Origin: Uliginosibacterium sp036017065
Lineage (GTDB): Bacteria; Pseudomonadota; Gammaproteobacteria; Burkholderiales; Rhodocyclaceae
Assembly: GCF_036017065.1 (NCBI RefSeq)
Contig: NZ_JAYXHR010000001.1
Coordinates: forward strand, 1,364,001-1,428,000
DNA length: 64,000 bases
Reading direction: 5' to 3'
The stretch's first letter is position 1. Each line of letters begins with the position of its first letter. Of this stretch, positions 1-8,355 are shown piece after piece. The position numbers were made by a program, and so were the translations under genes. The notes beneath the pieces are model-generated. The model was not told the origin of the DNA. It searched no databases and worked only from the letters and a program-made list of their open reading frames with translations.

Positions 1-17
1 CCCTGACCGGCACGCCT

Positions 18-1037
18 TTGTCCGCCACGCGTCCCGCGCAGGCACACGAGCTGCGCGCCACCACGACGCCGGCCTCGCCCTGGCCTTCACGCCTGCTGCA
101 GATCGTCATCGTGCTGGCGGTCGTGCTGGGCATCCTGTGGCTGTTCGGCAACGTCATCGACAACATGCGCGCACGCGGCATGCAGGCGGGCTTTGGCTTC
201 CTGCTGGAACCGGCCGGCTTCGAGATCGGCGAGAGCCTTCTTGCCTTCGATGCGTCGCAGCCGTTCTGGCGTGCCTTCCTCGCCGGGCTCGCCAACACCC
301 TGCGCGTGGTGCTGCCAGCGCTGGTGCTCGCCACCGTCATCGGCTTCGCGGTGGGCATCGCGCGCCTGTCGCCGGCACTGCCGGTGCGCCTGCTGGCGAC
401 CGCCTACGTGGAGCTGTTCCGCAACGTGCCGCTGCTGCTGCAGTTGCTGATGTGGTACTTCGTGCTGACCACCCTGCTGCCGGTCGCCAGCGAGGCGCTG
501 CAGCCGCTGCCGGGCGTGTTCCTCAGCAAGAGCGGCCTGGTGCTGCCGTGGATCGCCGACGGCGCAGTCAGCTGGCCGGTGCTGGAAGGCTTCGGCATCG
601 ACGGCGGCGTGGCGCTGACGCCGGAATTCGTGGCGGTATGCCTGGGCCTGTCGGTGGGCACCGCGGCCTTCATTGCGGAGGCGGTGCGCGGCGGCATCCA
701 GTCGGTGCCCCGCGGTCAGGTGGAGGCGGCGCGCGCCATCGGCCTGCCCCCCGCCGGCGTGCTGCGCTTCATCGTGCTGCCGCAGGCACTGAAGGCCATC
801 GTGCCCCCGCTGGGCAACCAGTACCTCAACCTGCTGAAGAACTCCTCGCTGGCAGTGGCCATCGGCTACCCGGACCTGGTGTCCATCGCCAACACCTCGA
901 TGAACCAGACCGGGCGCGCCTTCGAATGCGTGGCGGTGCTGATGGCGGTCTACCTCGCGCTGTCGCTGCTGGTGGCCGGCATACTCGGCAGCTTCAACCG
1001 TCGCGTCGCACTGCGTGGCACGGGCGCACGGACATGA
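18..1037 (+). CDS. aapQ: Amino acid ABC transporter permease, AapQ-like
   Basis: Inner-membrane permease of a polar or general L-amino acid ABC importer. The 339-aa product has several hydrophobic segments and ends with the EAA loop (around residues 236-275, EAARAIGLPPAGVLRFIVLP followed by QALKAIVPPLGNQYLN) that docks the ATPase. A conserved early segment, ELFRNVPLLLQLLMWYFVL, is typical of the HisM/AapQ family. The TTG start at 18 is uncertain because the frame stays open to the window edge. The in-frame-unrelated TGA at 4-6 may end the upstream binding-protein gene. Its stop overlaps the next permease start (ATGA), so the two are translationally coupled. Family assignment is firm; the substrate is inferred. 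Confidence 0.85.
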   Translation: MSATRPAQAHELRATTTPASPWPSRLLQIVIVLAVVLGILWLFGNVIDNMRARGMQAGFGFLLEPAGFEIGESLLAFDASQPFWRAFLAGLANTLRVVLPALVLATVIGFAVGIARLSPALPVRLLATAYVELFRNVPLLLQLLMWYFVLTTLLPVASEALQPLPGVFLSKSGLVLPWIADGAVSWPVLEGFGIDGGVALTPEFVAVCLGLSVGTAAFIAEAVRGGIQSVPRGQVEAARAIGLPPAGVLRFIVLPQALKAIVPPLGNQYLNLLKNSSLAVAIGYPDLVSIANTSMNQTGRAFECVAVLMAVYLALSLLVAGILGSFNRRVALRGTGART

Positions 1038-2095
1038 GCCCGCTGCCCGCACGCAGCCGCAGCGGCGTCCTGCCAACGCTCTTCCCGGACCGCTGGAACG
1101 GCACCCTGTCCGTGCTCGCACTGGCCTTCATCGGCTGGGCGCTGTGGCACGCGCTCGACTGGGCGGTGCTGCGCGCGGTGGCCGTGCCGGACGCCGAGCG
1201 CTGCTTCGCGGAAGGCGTGGGCGCCTGCTGGGGCGTCATCGTCGAGAAGCATCGCGCCCTGCTGTTCGGCCGCTATCCCTACGCCGAGCAGTGGCGGCCG
1301 CTGCTGGCCGTCAGCCTGCTGCTGCTCGCGGTCGTCGTCACGCTGTACCCACGCAGCCCGCGCACGCTGCGCATCGCCGTGTGGCTGCCTGCCCTGCCCG
1401 CCTTCTTCCTGCTGATGGCCGGCGGCGTGACGGGCCTGACGCCGGTGCCCAGCCGCCAGTGGGGCGGCCTGCCGCTCACCGCCATGCTGTGGTTGCTGGC
1501 GGTCGCCATCGCGCTGCCGGTAGGCGTGCTCACTGCACTGGGACGTCACTCCAGCCTGCCCGCGGTGCGCACGCTGTGCGGCCTGTTCGTGGAACTGCTG
1601 CGCGGCGTGCCGCTGGTGAGCATCCTGTTCATGGCCTCGTTCATGGTGCCGCTGCTGCTGCCGCCGGAAGCACGCGTCGACATGCTGCTGCGGGTGCAGG
1701 TCGCGCTGGGCCTGTTCGGCGGCGCCTACCTGTCGGAGAACATCCGCGGCGGCATCCAGGCGGTGCCTGCCGGGCAGGTGCAGGCGGCGCTGTCGCTGGG
1801 GATGACACCTCGCCAGGCCGAGTGGCTGGTGGTGTTGCCGCAGGCGCTGCGCCACGCCCTGCCGGCGATGTTCAACAGCTTCATCGGGCTGTTCAAGGAA
1901 ACCACGCTGGTCACCGTGGTGAGCCTGTACGAACTCACCGGCTCGCTGTCGCTGGCCATCGGTGGCGACCCGGAATGGCGCCCCTTCTTCCTGGAGGCCT
2001 ACCTGTTCATCGGCCTCATCTACTGGCTGTGCTGCTTCAGCCTGTCGCGTTACAGCCGCGGGCTGGAACGGCGGCTGGCTGCGACTTCTGCATGA
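1034..2095 (+). CDS. aapM: Amino acid ABC transporter permease, AapM-like
   Basis: Second permease of the heterodimeric amino acid ABC channel, 353 aa. The ATG at 1034 overlaps the stop of the preceding permease by four bases. The EAA loop is visible near residues 255-290 (QAALSLGMTPRQAEWLVVLP), followed by the conserved LFKETTLVTVVSLYELTG segment. As in other AapM/BztC proteins, a long loop lies between the first transmembrane segment and the permease core. The expected ATP-binding subunit (AapP) does not follow. The next genes are unrelated and on the other strand, so the transporter is either split or uses an ATPase encoded elsewhere. Confidence 0.85.
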   Translation: MSPLPARSRSGVLPTLFPDRWNGTLSVLALAFIGWALWHALDWAVLRAVAVPDAERCFAEGVGACWGVIVEKHRALLFGRYPYAEQWRPLLAVSLLLLAVVVTLYPRSPRTLRIAVWLPALPAFFLLMAGGVTGLTPVPSRQWGGLPLTAMLWLLAVAIALPVGVLTALGRHSSLPAVRTLCGLFVELLRGVPLVSILFMASFMVPLLLPPEARVDMLLRVQVALGLFGGAYLSENIRGGIQAVPAGQVQAALSLGMTPRQAEWLVVLPQALRHALPAMFNSFIGLFKETTLVTVVSLYELTGSLSLAIGGDPEWRPFFLEAYLFIGLIYWLCCFSLSRYSRGLERRLAATSA

Positions 2096-2117
2096 CCGCG
2101 AGCGTCGCGATGAGGTT

Positions 2118-2133
2118 GTTCCACGCGTGGAAC
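2118..2133. repeat. 16-bp perfect palindrome
   Basis: GTTCCACGCGTGGAAC reads the same on both strands. It lies 23 bp after the aapM stop. It could be a protein-binding site or part of the repeat module that follows at 2150-2220. No function can be assigned from sequence. Confidence 0.5.
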
Positions 2134-2149
2134 GATGCGGCGGTGTGCG

Positions 2150-2220
2150 ATGTGGATATCCACAGTTTCTGTGGATGATTCCGTGGATAGCGCCGGGACT
2201 ACCTCGCTAAACCTCTGAGC
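2150..2220. repeat. Intergenic repeat with DnaA-box-like TGTGGAT motifs, copy 1
   Basis: The stretch contains TGTGGATATCCACAG, TTT, CTGTGGATGATTCCG and TGGATAG, and ends with CTGAGCCG. A second copy with the same order (TATCCACANTTTCTGTGGAT, then GA, Y, TCCG and a downstream CTGAGCCG) is at about 8293-8355. The motifs resemble the DnaA box TTATCCACA. Both copies are intergenic and in the same orientation. Confidence 0.6.
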
Positions 2221-2232
2221 CGAAGACGAATT

Positions 2233-2262
2233 CCGGCGCTGCCCTTTTGAGGGCAGCGCCGG
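2233..2262. terminator. Stem-loop terminator candidate
   Basis: Perfect 12-bp arms CCGGCGCTGCCC and GGGCAGCGCCGG flank the loop TTTTGA. It lies between the converging aapM (plus) and the 129-aa gene (minus) and could end transcription from both sides. There is no long U-tract, so strength is uncertain. Confidence 0.55.
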
Positions 2263-2278
2263 AGCACGGACCGCGCAC

Positions 2279-2668
2279 TCAGCCCAGGCGATGGAAGCCG
2301 ACCAGTTCCGGCGTGAAGCTCACGCTGGCTTCGCCCACCGAACCGAGGATGCCCTCGCGCACCGCGTCGTTCGGGCTCCCGTACACCTCCATGCTGCGCA
2401 CCTGGCAGTACTTCATGACTTCGGCGATGTTCGGGTCCGACACCTGCCAGTGGCGCAGGATGGCTTCCGAGTCGGGGAACAACTGGAAGCTGAAGCAAAG
2501 CCCCTGTGCCTCGTCGATGTACACCTGCACCATCAGCTGCGGCGCGTTCTGCTTCGCGAACTCGACGGCGCTCAGGATGGCACGGCGGAATTCCGCGACA
2601 TGCGCCCGATCGAAAGCCATGGTGTTGCGCAGGAGGATCGCGCCGCCGCCTGCTGTCTGCTGTGTCAT
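2279..2668 (-). CDS. Hypothetical protein (129 aa)
   Basis: I do not recognise this small soluble protein with confidence. There is no signal peptide or membrane segment. The sequence alternates amphipathic strands and helices (LMVQVYIDEAQGLCFSFQLF, DPNIAEVMKYCQVRSMEVYG), which recalls the alpha+beta sandwich of ABM/dimeric ferredoxin-like domains. It lies 48 bp downstream of the VOC gene on the same strand, so the two probably form an operon. The ATG at 2668 follows a GGAGACC stretch that could serve as ribosome binding site. Confidence 0.6.
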   Translation of the reverse strand: MTQQTAGGGAILLRNTMAFDRAHVAEFRRAILSAVEFAKQNAPQLMVQVYIDEAQGLCFSFQLFPDSEAILRHWQVSDPNIAEVMKYCQVRSMEVYGSPNDAVREGILGSVGEASVSFTPELVGFHRLG

Positions 2669-2716
2669 GCGTGGTCTCCTTCGACCTGCGTGAGCTCGAC
2701 GTCAACGCTTCGACAT

Positions 2717-3151
2717 TCAACCCTCGAAGCTGATCTTCACTGACGCGGCACTGCGCTCGGCCTCGCCGTGATACACGGCCTCGATGTTGTTGCCGTCCGG
2801 GTCCAGCACGAAGGCCGCGTAGTAGCCGGGGTGGTATTCACGCTCGCCCGGCTTGCCGTTGTCGGTGCCGCCGTTGGCCAGTGCGGTTGCGTGGAAGGCA
2901 TCCACCATCGCCTTGTCCTGTGCCTGGAAAGCCACGTGGTTGCGGCCCGTCAGCTTGCCCTGTGCGGCAGGGCTCTGTGCGTCGCTGAGGCATAGCTCAT
3001 CCGCCCAGAAGAAGCCCGGGCCGGTGCCTCCCACCGGCACTTTCAGCACGGCGAGGACGGCTTCGTAGAATTTCTGGCTGGCCGGCAGATCCTTCACCAC
3101 CAGCTGGATGTGGTCGATGAGACGACCACGATGCAGTTCCTGCGTTTCCAT
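2717..3151 (-). CDS. VOC (glyoxalase/bleomycin resistance) family protein
   Basis: 144-aa single-domain VOC protein. It opens with DHIQLVVKDLPASQKFYEAVL, the first beta-alpha-beta module, and ends with the second module GYYAAFVLDPDGNNIEAVYHG. The metal-site pattern is His in the first strand and Glu in NNIEAV. This is typical of small VOC proteins annotated as glyoxalase or extradiol-dioxygenase-like. The ATG at 3151 was chosen because GAAGGAG lies just upstream and the longer open frame has no domain similarity. The substrate cannot be predicted. It is divergent from the haloperoxidase gene. Confidence 0.8.
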   Translation of the reverse strand: METQELHRGRLIDHIQLVVKDLPASQKFYEAVLAVLKVPVGGTGPGFFWADELCLSDAQSPAAQGKLTGRNHVAFQAQDKAMVDAFHATALANGGTDNGKPGEREYHPGYYAAFVLDPDGNNIEAVYHGEAERSAASVKISFEG

Positions 3152-3580
3152 GATTCGCGTCTCCTTCTTCACCGGGAGGAATACCTCGGGCTCATCACGA
3201 GCCTCCGGCCCCTCACGCGAGACTACGAAGCCAGTCCGATGTTCCCTGACGGACACCTGTCTCCTGACAGTTCTCGTCAGCAGCGAGGTTGCTGCGGCCG
3301 CAGCAGCAGGCGTCGTGACCAGCGGCTTTCCGGACAGCGGACAGGACATGGCCCGCAGCGTCCCCGCTGCCCGCCAGCACGCAGACGCTGTTGCCCTTCG
3401 CGCACAGCCGCCTTCCCCACGATTTATCTGTTGCGCAGGCAACACCGGACAGGCCGCATCGCGACGCAATGACATAAGCACATGCATGAGACAACGGGTG
3501 GAACGCCGCTTGCCACTAAGGGCGTGTGCACCGGTGCGGCAACGACGCCAGCCGGGCCATCAATCGACCAGGGAGCATCC
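3152..3580. other. Divergent intergenic region, 429 bp
   Basis: It separates the minus-strand VOC gene from the plus-strand haloperoxidase gene and must hold both promoters. Apart from the two ribosome binding sites I see no convincing ORF, RNA gene, long hairpin or repeat. Confidence 0.5.
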
Positions 3581-5371
3581 ATGAGCAAGCCCGAGCACGA
3601 CACGCAGACCCCACTCCAACCGGACGACGCCGTTTCCACGGGCCGTCGCAGCTTCTTCGGCAAAGCCGGCTCGCTGGCTGTCGGCGGTGCGCTGGCCGCC
3701 AGCGGCAACGCACAGGCACAGGGAGACGCCGCCGTGCCGGACCTGCGCGTACTCGGCCAGACCGGCGGTGACCTCAACGAACAACTGCGCCGCAACACCC
3801 TGCGTGTGCGGGTGGCGCGCGCCAAGGCCAACTACGACCAGCCGGTGCCCAACCACCTCGCCAATGGCGACGAAGACCGCTATGCCAACAAGATCGGCAG
3901 CGACACCCGCGGCCTGCCGCACAACGCGCGCGGCGAGGTGGACCTCAAGGCCTGGGACCAGTTGAAGGCCGCGCTGCGCACCGGCGAGGTGGCGGACTTC
4001 GAGAAGATCACCCTGGGCGGCACGCGCAAGTTGGTGAACCCGGTCGGCACGCTGTCGCTCAACCTCACGGGTCTGGGCCCGCACCAGATCGCCATTCCGC
4101 CCGCGCCGACGCTGGCCAGCCAGGAAAAGGCTGCCGAAGGCGTCGAGATCTACTGGCAGAGCCTGCTGCGCGACATCCCCTTCACCGAGTACCACGACGA
4201 CACCCGCAACGAACTGCTGCTGGCCGCCGCCGCCGAACTGTCGCGCCTGCCCGGCTACACCGGCCCGCGCAATGCCGACGGAAAGGTCACACCGTCCCTG
4301 CTGTTCCGCGGCACCGCGCGTTACGTCGATCCGTCCGACCCGAGCGGCCGCCGTGCGAAGACCATCGCACCGGTGGGCGTGCTGGTCGGCCCGTACATCT
4401 CGCAGTTCCTGCTGCGCGACGTGCCCTACGGCCTGCAGAGCATCAGCGGCACGATCCGCGCGCAACTGCCCGACAACGACTTCCTGAACACGCACGAGGA
4501 ACTGCTCGCCAACCTCAACGGCAAACCACAGACGCGCGGCATCAAGTTCGACCCGAGGTTGCGCTACCTCACGACCGGCCGCGATCTGGCCGAGTATTCG
4601 CGCGGCGGCGCGCCCGGCTTCTGGGCGGCCTCACAGATCCTTTCGACACCGCGCAGCAACAACCCGCTGGTGGTCGGTGGCATCGGCGCGCCGCTGACGC
4701 CAAGCAACCCTTACCTGAAGTACAAGGTGACCACCGGTGCCAACGCCAGTTTCGGCGCACCCTTCGTGCAGTCTCTGCTGCCGCTGGCCACGACGCGCGA
4801 GATCCGCGCCAACTACTGGCAGAAATGGTTCGTGCATCGCACGCCGCGCCCTGAGGCCATCTCCAACCTCGCCTACCAGCGCTTGGTCGGGGGCATCAAC
4901 GACATTCCGCTGCATGACGATTTCCTGAAGTCCGAGGCGCTGAGCCGCAGCCATCGCAAGTACGGCGTTCACCTGCTGTCGCATGCCTACCCGGACGGCG
5001 CGCCATACCACTCCTCCTACCCCGGCGGCGCCTCCTCGGCCGCAGCCATCCACGCCACGCTGCTGAAGGCCTTCTTCGACGAGAACTTCGTGATCCCGAA
5101 CCCCGTTCAGCCGGACCCGAACGACCCGACCAAGCTGGTGCCCTACACCGGCCCGGCGCTGACTGTCGGTGGCGAGTTGAACAAGCTGGCCGCCAACCTT
5201 GGCTGGGGCCGCAACTGGGGCGGCATCCACTGGCGTTCCGACGCCGGCTCATCGCTGCCGCAGGCGGAGGAACTCGCGATCAGCATCCTGCGCGACGAAC
5301 GCGACACCTATCGCGAACTGTTCGACGGCTTCAGCTTCACCCGCTTCGACGGGACGAAGGTGACGGTCTGA
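3581..5371 (+). CDS. Tat-exported vanadium-dependent haloperoxidase-like protein
   Basis: 596-aa protein with a twin-arginine signal near residues 21-47 (TGRRSFFGKAGSLAVGG, then ASGNAQAQ), so it probably acts folded in the periplasm. The PAP2/vanadate site is recognisable: K415 with HRTPRP (419-424), then SSYPGG (478-483), and RNWGGIHWRSD (544-554) carrying Arg544 and the expected vanadate ligand His550. The length and the KW..HR.PRPE pattern fit the algal/cyanobacterial bromoperoxidase branch. Oddly, the His of the usual SYP.GH motif is Ala484 here (SYPGGASS). Classical halide oxidation is therefore doubtful. The ATG at 3581 follows GGGAG. Confidence 0.8.
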   Translation: MSKPEHDTQTPLQPDDAVSTGRRSFFGKAGSLAVGGALAASGNAQAQGDAAVPDLRVLGQTGGDLNEQLRRNTLRVRVARAKANYDQPVPNHLANGDEDRYANKIGSDTRGLPHNARGEVDLKAWDQLKAALRTGEVADFEKITLGGTRKLVNPVGTLSLNLTGLGPHQIAIPPAPTLASQEKAAEGVEIYWQSLLRDIPFTEYHDDTRNELLLAAAAELSRLPGYTGPRNADGKVTPSLLFRGTARYVDPSDPSGRRAKTIAPVGVLVGPYISQFLLRDVPYGLQSISGTIRAQLPDNDFLNTHEELLANLNGKPQTRGIKFDPRLRYLTTGRDLAEYSRGGAPGFWAASQILSTPRSNNPLVVGGIGAPLTPSNPYLKYKVTTGANASFGAPFVQSLLPLATTREIRANYWQKWFVHRTPRPEAISNLAYQRLVGGINDIPLHDDFLKSEALSRSHRKYGVHLLSHAYPDGAPYHSSYPGGASSAAAIHATLLKAFFDENFVIPNPVQPDPNDPTKLVPYTGPALTVGGELNKLAANLGWGRNWGGIHWRSDAGSSLPQAEELAISILRDERDTYRELFDGFSFTRFDGTKVTV

Positions 5372-5731
5372 GCGTGGCTTGAAACTGCGGCCGGTGCCCG
5401 TCCATCGGAACCGGCCGTACGCGGCGCAGGTCGGGCTGAGCAACGCGAAGCCCAACAGCGCCTTGATCACAAGGATGACGGTGGCAGATCTGTCGGGCTT
5501 CGCTGCGCTCAACCCGACCTACCCCTCGATGAACGGGAGCTCCCACCTGCTGGGGGCCGGATACGGTGCTGCGCACCTCGCAGCACATCCCGTGCAGCGC
5601 TGTCGCGTTCAACGCAGCCACCCGCCATCGGACTCCCACGAAACCCCGTCACGCCGGACATCACGCGCGCTGGCACGCCGGTTGCAATGAACTGCGCTGC
5701 ACATCGATCACCGCATCGAAAGGACAAAGAC
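5372..5731. other. Intergenic region with repeat arms, 360 bp
   Basis: No credible gene. The stretch carries the inverted repeat pair at 5429-5522 and the promoter/leader of the flavoprotein gene. The rest is GC-rich sequence without recognisable features. Confidence 0.5.
5429..5522. repeat. Imperfect inverted repeat pair (dispersed bacterial repeat)
   Basis: Left arm 5429-5460 (GGTCGGGCTGAGCAACGCGA...) and right arm 5491-5522 (TGTCGGGCTTCGCTGCGCTC...) are imperfect reverse complements about 32 bp long with a 30-bp spacer. The right arm matches a very common proteobacterial dispersed repeat. It follows the haloperoxidase gene and may form a long terminator-like stem. Confidence 0.65.
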
Positions 5732-7369
5732 ATGGGCAGCATCGACTCCAACTTCGCCAGCGTCGCCGACCACCTGGGCACGCGTGAGCACGTCGCCGAC
5801 GTGCTCGTCATCGGCGGCGGTCCCGCCGGCACCTGGGCCGCGGTACGCGCCGCCAGCCTGGGCGCGCGCGTGGTGCTGGCCGACAAGGGCTTCTGCGGCA
5901 CCTCGGGTGCGGCGGCGCCGTCCGGCAACGGCGTGTGGTACATCCCGCCCGACCCGAAGCTGCGTGAAGAAGCGATGGCCGGCCGCGAGCAGCTCGGCGG
6001 CTGGCTGGCGGACCGCGACTGGATGGCGCGCGTGCTCGACCAGACTTGGGACAACATCCACCAGCTCGACGACTGGGGCTACCCCTTCCCGAAGGATGAC
6101 GACGGCACGCCACGGCGTGGCTCGCTGCAGGGGCCGGAGTACATGCGCCTGATGCGCAGCCGGGTGAAGCGCGCAGGCGTGCGCATCCTGGACCACAGTC
6201 CGGCGCTGGAACTGCTGGTGGATGACAGCGGTGCAGTGGCCGGTGCCACCGGCATCAGTCGCCAGGCAGGGGAACGCTGGCTGGTGCGCGCGGGTGCGGT
6301 GGTGATCGCCACCGGTGGCTGCGCCTTCCTGTCACGCGCGCTGGGCTGCAACGTGCTGACCGGCGACGGCCTGCTGATGGGCGCCGAGGTCGGTGCGGAA
6401 CTCAGCAGCATGGAGTTCTCCAATGCCTACGGCATCGCGCCCGCGTTTTCGTCGGTGACCAAGACCGCCTTCTACCGCTACGCGCGCTTCCTGCGCGAGG
6501 ACGGCAGCGTCATCGAAGGCGCCAGCGGCCACAGTCGCTCGAAGATCGCCAAGGCGCTGCTGCAGGGCCCGGTGTATGCCGTGCTGGACCAGGCCGCGCC
6601 GGACCTGCACGACGCGTTGCGCCTGGCCCAACCCAACTTCTTCCTGCCCTTCGACCGCGCAGGCATCGACCCCTTCACCCAACGCTTCGCCGTCACGCTG
6701 CGCCTGGAAGGCACGGTGCGCGGCACCGGTGGATTGCGCATCACCGACAAGACCTGCGCCACCAGCGTGCCGGGTTTGTACGCGGCGGGCGATGCTGCCA
6801 CGCGCGAACTCATCTGCGGTGGCTTCACCGGCGGCGGCAGCCACAACGCGGCGTGGGCGATGTCGTCCGGCGCGTGGGCCGGTGCCGGCGCGGCGGACTA
6901 CGCGCGCCAGCTCGGCAGCAACCACGTCGCCCGCCATGTGCATCGCGCCGGCAGCACCGCGGTGCGCGACAACGGTGGCCAGCAACTGGACCCGTCGGAA
7001 GTCGCCAGCGCCGTGCAGGCCGAAGTCTTCCCCTACGAGCGCAACTACTTCCGCCATGCCGAGCGCCTGCAGGATTCGCTGGGCCGGCTGGACGCACTGT
7101 GGCAGGCGCAACGCCACAGCCGCGGCGCCGACAACACGCGGGTGATCCGCGCCCGCGAAGCCGCCGCGATGACCGCCACCGCGCGCTGGATGTACCGCAG
7201 CGCCCTGGCCCGCACCGAGACGCGCGGCATGCACAAGCGCGAAGAGCACCCCGGCCTGGACGCGAAGCAGCATCACCTCATCACCGTCGGCGGCCTGGAT
7301 GAAATCTGGACGAGCACCCGCCCCGCCACCACGCCACAACCCGACGTACTGACGAAGGAGGCCGCATGA
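5732..7369 (+). CDS. FAD-dependent oxidoreductase, AprA/fumarate-reductase-flavoprotein-like
   Basis: 545-aa flavoprotein. The N-terminal Rossmann motif VLVIGGGPAGTWAA binds FAD adenine. GTSGAAAPSGNGVW resembles the substrate/FAD contact of AprA and FrdA proteins. ATGGCAFLSRALG and the C-terminal GLYAAGDAATRELICGGFTG and GGSHNAAWA complete the FAD fold. The next gene, a dicluster ferredoxin, overlaps by ATGA, exactly the AprA-AprB arrangement. The protein is shorter than bona fide adenylylsulfate reductase and no sulfate-reduction genes are near. A coupled redox role with an unknown substrate is therefore more likely. The ATG at 5732 follows GAAAGGA. Confidence 0.8.
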   Translation: MGSIDSNFASVADHLGTREHVADVLVIGGGPAGTWAAVRAASLGARVVLADKGFCGTSGAAAPSGNGVWYIPPDPKLREEAMAGREQLGGWLADRDWMARVLDQTWDNIHQLDDWGYPFPKDDDGTPRRGSLQGPEYMRLMRSRVKRAGVRILDHSPALELLVDDSGAVAGATGISRQAGERWLVRAGAVVIATGGCAFLSRALGCNVLTGDGLLMGAEVGAELSSMEFSNAYGIAPAFSSVTKTAFYRYARFLREDGSVIEGASGHSRSKIAKALLQGPVYAVLDQAAPDLHDALRLAQPNFFLPFDRAGIDPFTQRFAVTLRLEGTVRGTGGLRITDKTCATSVPGLYAAGDAATRELICGGFTGGGSHNAAWAMSSGAWAGAGAADYARQLGSNHVARHVHRAGSTAVRDNGGQQLDPSEVASAVQAEVFPYERNYFRHAERLQDSLGRLDALWQAQRHSRGADNTRVIRAREAAAMTATARWMYRSALARTETRGMHKREEHPGLDAKQHHLITVGGLDEIWTSTRPATTPQPDVLTKEAA

Positions 7370-7692
7370 TCGAACTGGTCAGCGAATCGCGTTGCATCGC
7401 CTGCAACCTCTGCGTCAGCGCCTGTCCGGTCAACGTCTTTGACGCCGTGCCCGACAGCCCGCCGGTGATCGCGCGGCAGGACGACTGCCAGACCTGTTTC
7501 ATGTGCGAGTTGTACTGCCCGGTGGACGCGCTGTACGTGTCACCGGAAGCGGACCGCATCGGCACCGCCGACGAAAGCCTGCTCGCCAATGCCGGCACCT
7601 TGGGCGGCTACCGCCGCGCGGTGGGCTGGACCAAGGGCAGCGAGCGGCAGCGCAGTACGGACCAGAGCTTCCGCGTGTTGAACAAGTACTGA
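7366..7692 (+). CDS. Dicluster 4Fe-4S ferredoxin, AprB-like
   Basis: 108-aa ferredoxin with two [4Fe-4S] motifs, CIACNLCVSACP (about residues 8-19) and CQTCFMCELYCP. The C-terminal tail (GYRRAVGWTKGSERQRSTDQ) resembles that of ferredoxins partnered with AprA-like flavoproteins. It starts inside the stop of the flavoprotein gene (ATGA), so the two subunits are coupled and probably form a complex. It would pass electrons between the flavin and an unknown carrier. Confidence 0.85.
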   Translation: MIELVSESRCIACNLCVSACPVNVFDAVPDSPPVIARQDDCQTCFMCELYCPVDALYVSPEADRIGTADESLLANAGTLGGYRRAVGWTKGSERQRSTDQSFRVLNKY

Positions 7693-7747
7693 GCGGTGCG
7701 GCTGCACATAACGGGGGATCGGATACGTGCACGGCACGCGAACGACA

Positions 7748-7767
7748 CTGGATTCCCGCTTTCGCGG
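7748..7767. repeat. dRS3-like repeat ATTCCC-N8-GGGAAT
   Basis: The sequence is ATTCCCGCTTTCGCGGGAAT, followed by GACGG. It fits the ATTCCCNNNNNNNNGGGAAT consensus of the Neisseria dRS3 element and of related repeats scattered through beta- and gammaproteobacterial genomes, some of which are targets of filamentous phage integration. Confidence 0.7.
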
Positions 7768-8084
7768 GAATGACGGTGCAACGGTTGCAAGTGGATCCGG
7801 CGCATCACTCCAGGCGCCGGATGCCCTTGCTGGTCCAGCCCGACAACGAGCACAGCCCCCACTCCCCTCTGCAGCCGCCGAGCAGCACAGCCGTGACGAG
7901 GGATCGCGCAACGCGCGACGGCGAGCATGTGTGAGCACCGAAGGCCGAGCGAAGCGACAGACTGAGGGCGACTCAATTTTCAAAAGCGGGAGCCGCTAGT
8001 CATGGCGAGCAGCGCACTTGTGCTGAGCTTGTCGAAGTAGGGAATCGTGCGAAGCACGGCGGCGGAAGCGGGGCGCGTTCTCTG

Positions 8085-8114
8085 CATACTCTCTGCCGCG
8101 CAGCAGAGAGTATG
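8085..8114. repeat. Perfect 12-bp hairpin
   Basis: Arms CATACTCTCTGC and GCAGAGAGTATG flank the loop CGCGCA. It is too far from any upstream gene to be an obvious terminator and has no U-tract. It may be part of a decayed repeat element. Confidence 0.6.
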
Positions 8115-8292
8115 TCGCCCGCCGGGGCGAACTCCCGGCCAAGCGCAACGCGCAAGCACTACCCTCACGGCGGGAGCCGGCAGAACACGCAATGCAAGAC
8201 CACCGAAGCGTGAGCCCGCATCACACTCTCGCACGCGCGGCTCACGCTGCGCACCCACACCTTCATCCCGCAGTTGGTTCCACACCACACCA

Positions 8293-8355
8293 GGTTATCC
8301 ACATTTTCTGTGGATGACTCCGGGGACAAGCATGGGGATGAATCGATAAGTCACT
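8293..8355. repeat. Intergenic repeat with DnaA box, copy 2
   Basis: A perfect DnaA box TTATCCACA (8295-8303) is followed by TTTTC and the inverted near-box TGTGGATGA (8309-8317), then CTCCGGGG and a downstream CTGAGCCG. It matches copy 1 at 2150-2220 over the core and the CTGAGCCG tail, in the same orientation. Confidence 0.6.

Noticed and set aside
87..1121. Long open frame antisense to the aapQ permease (and many similar long antisense frames across the window)
   Set aside because: High GC content makes antisense frames long. Their products are His/Arg/Gln-rich without domains, and they overlap genes with clear families.
8295..8317. DnaA boxes as a replication origin
   Set aside because: Only two boxes, no AT-rich unwinding region, no dnaA/dnaN/gidA neighbours, and a similar repeat occurs at 2150-2220.
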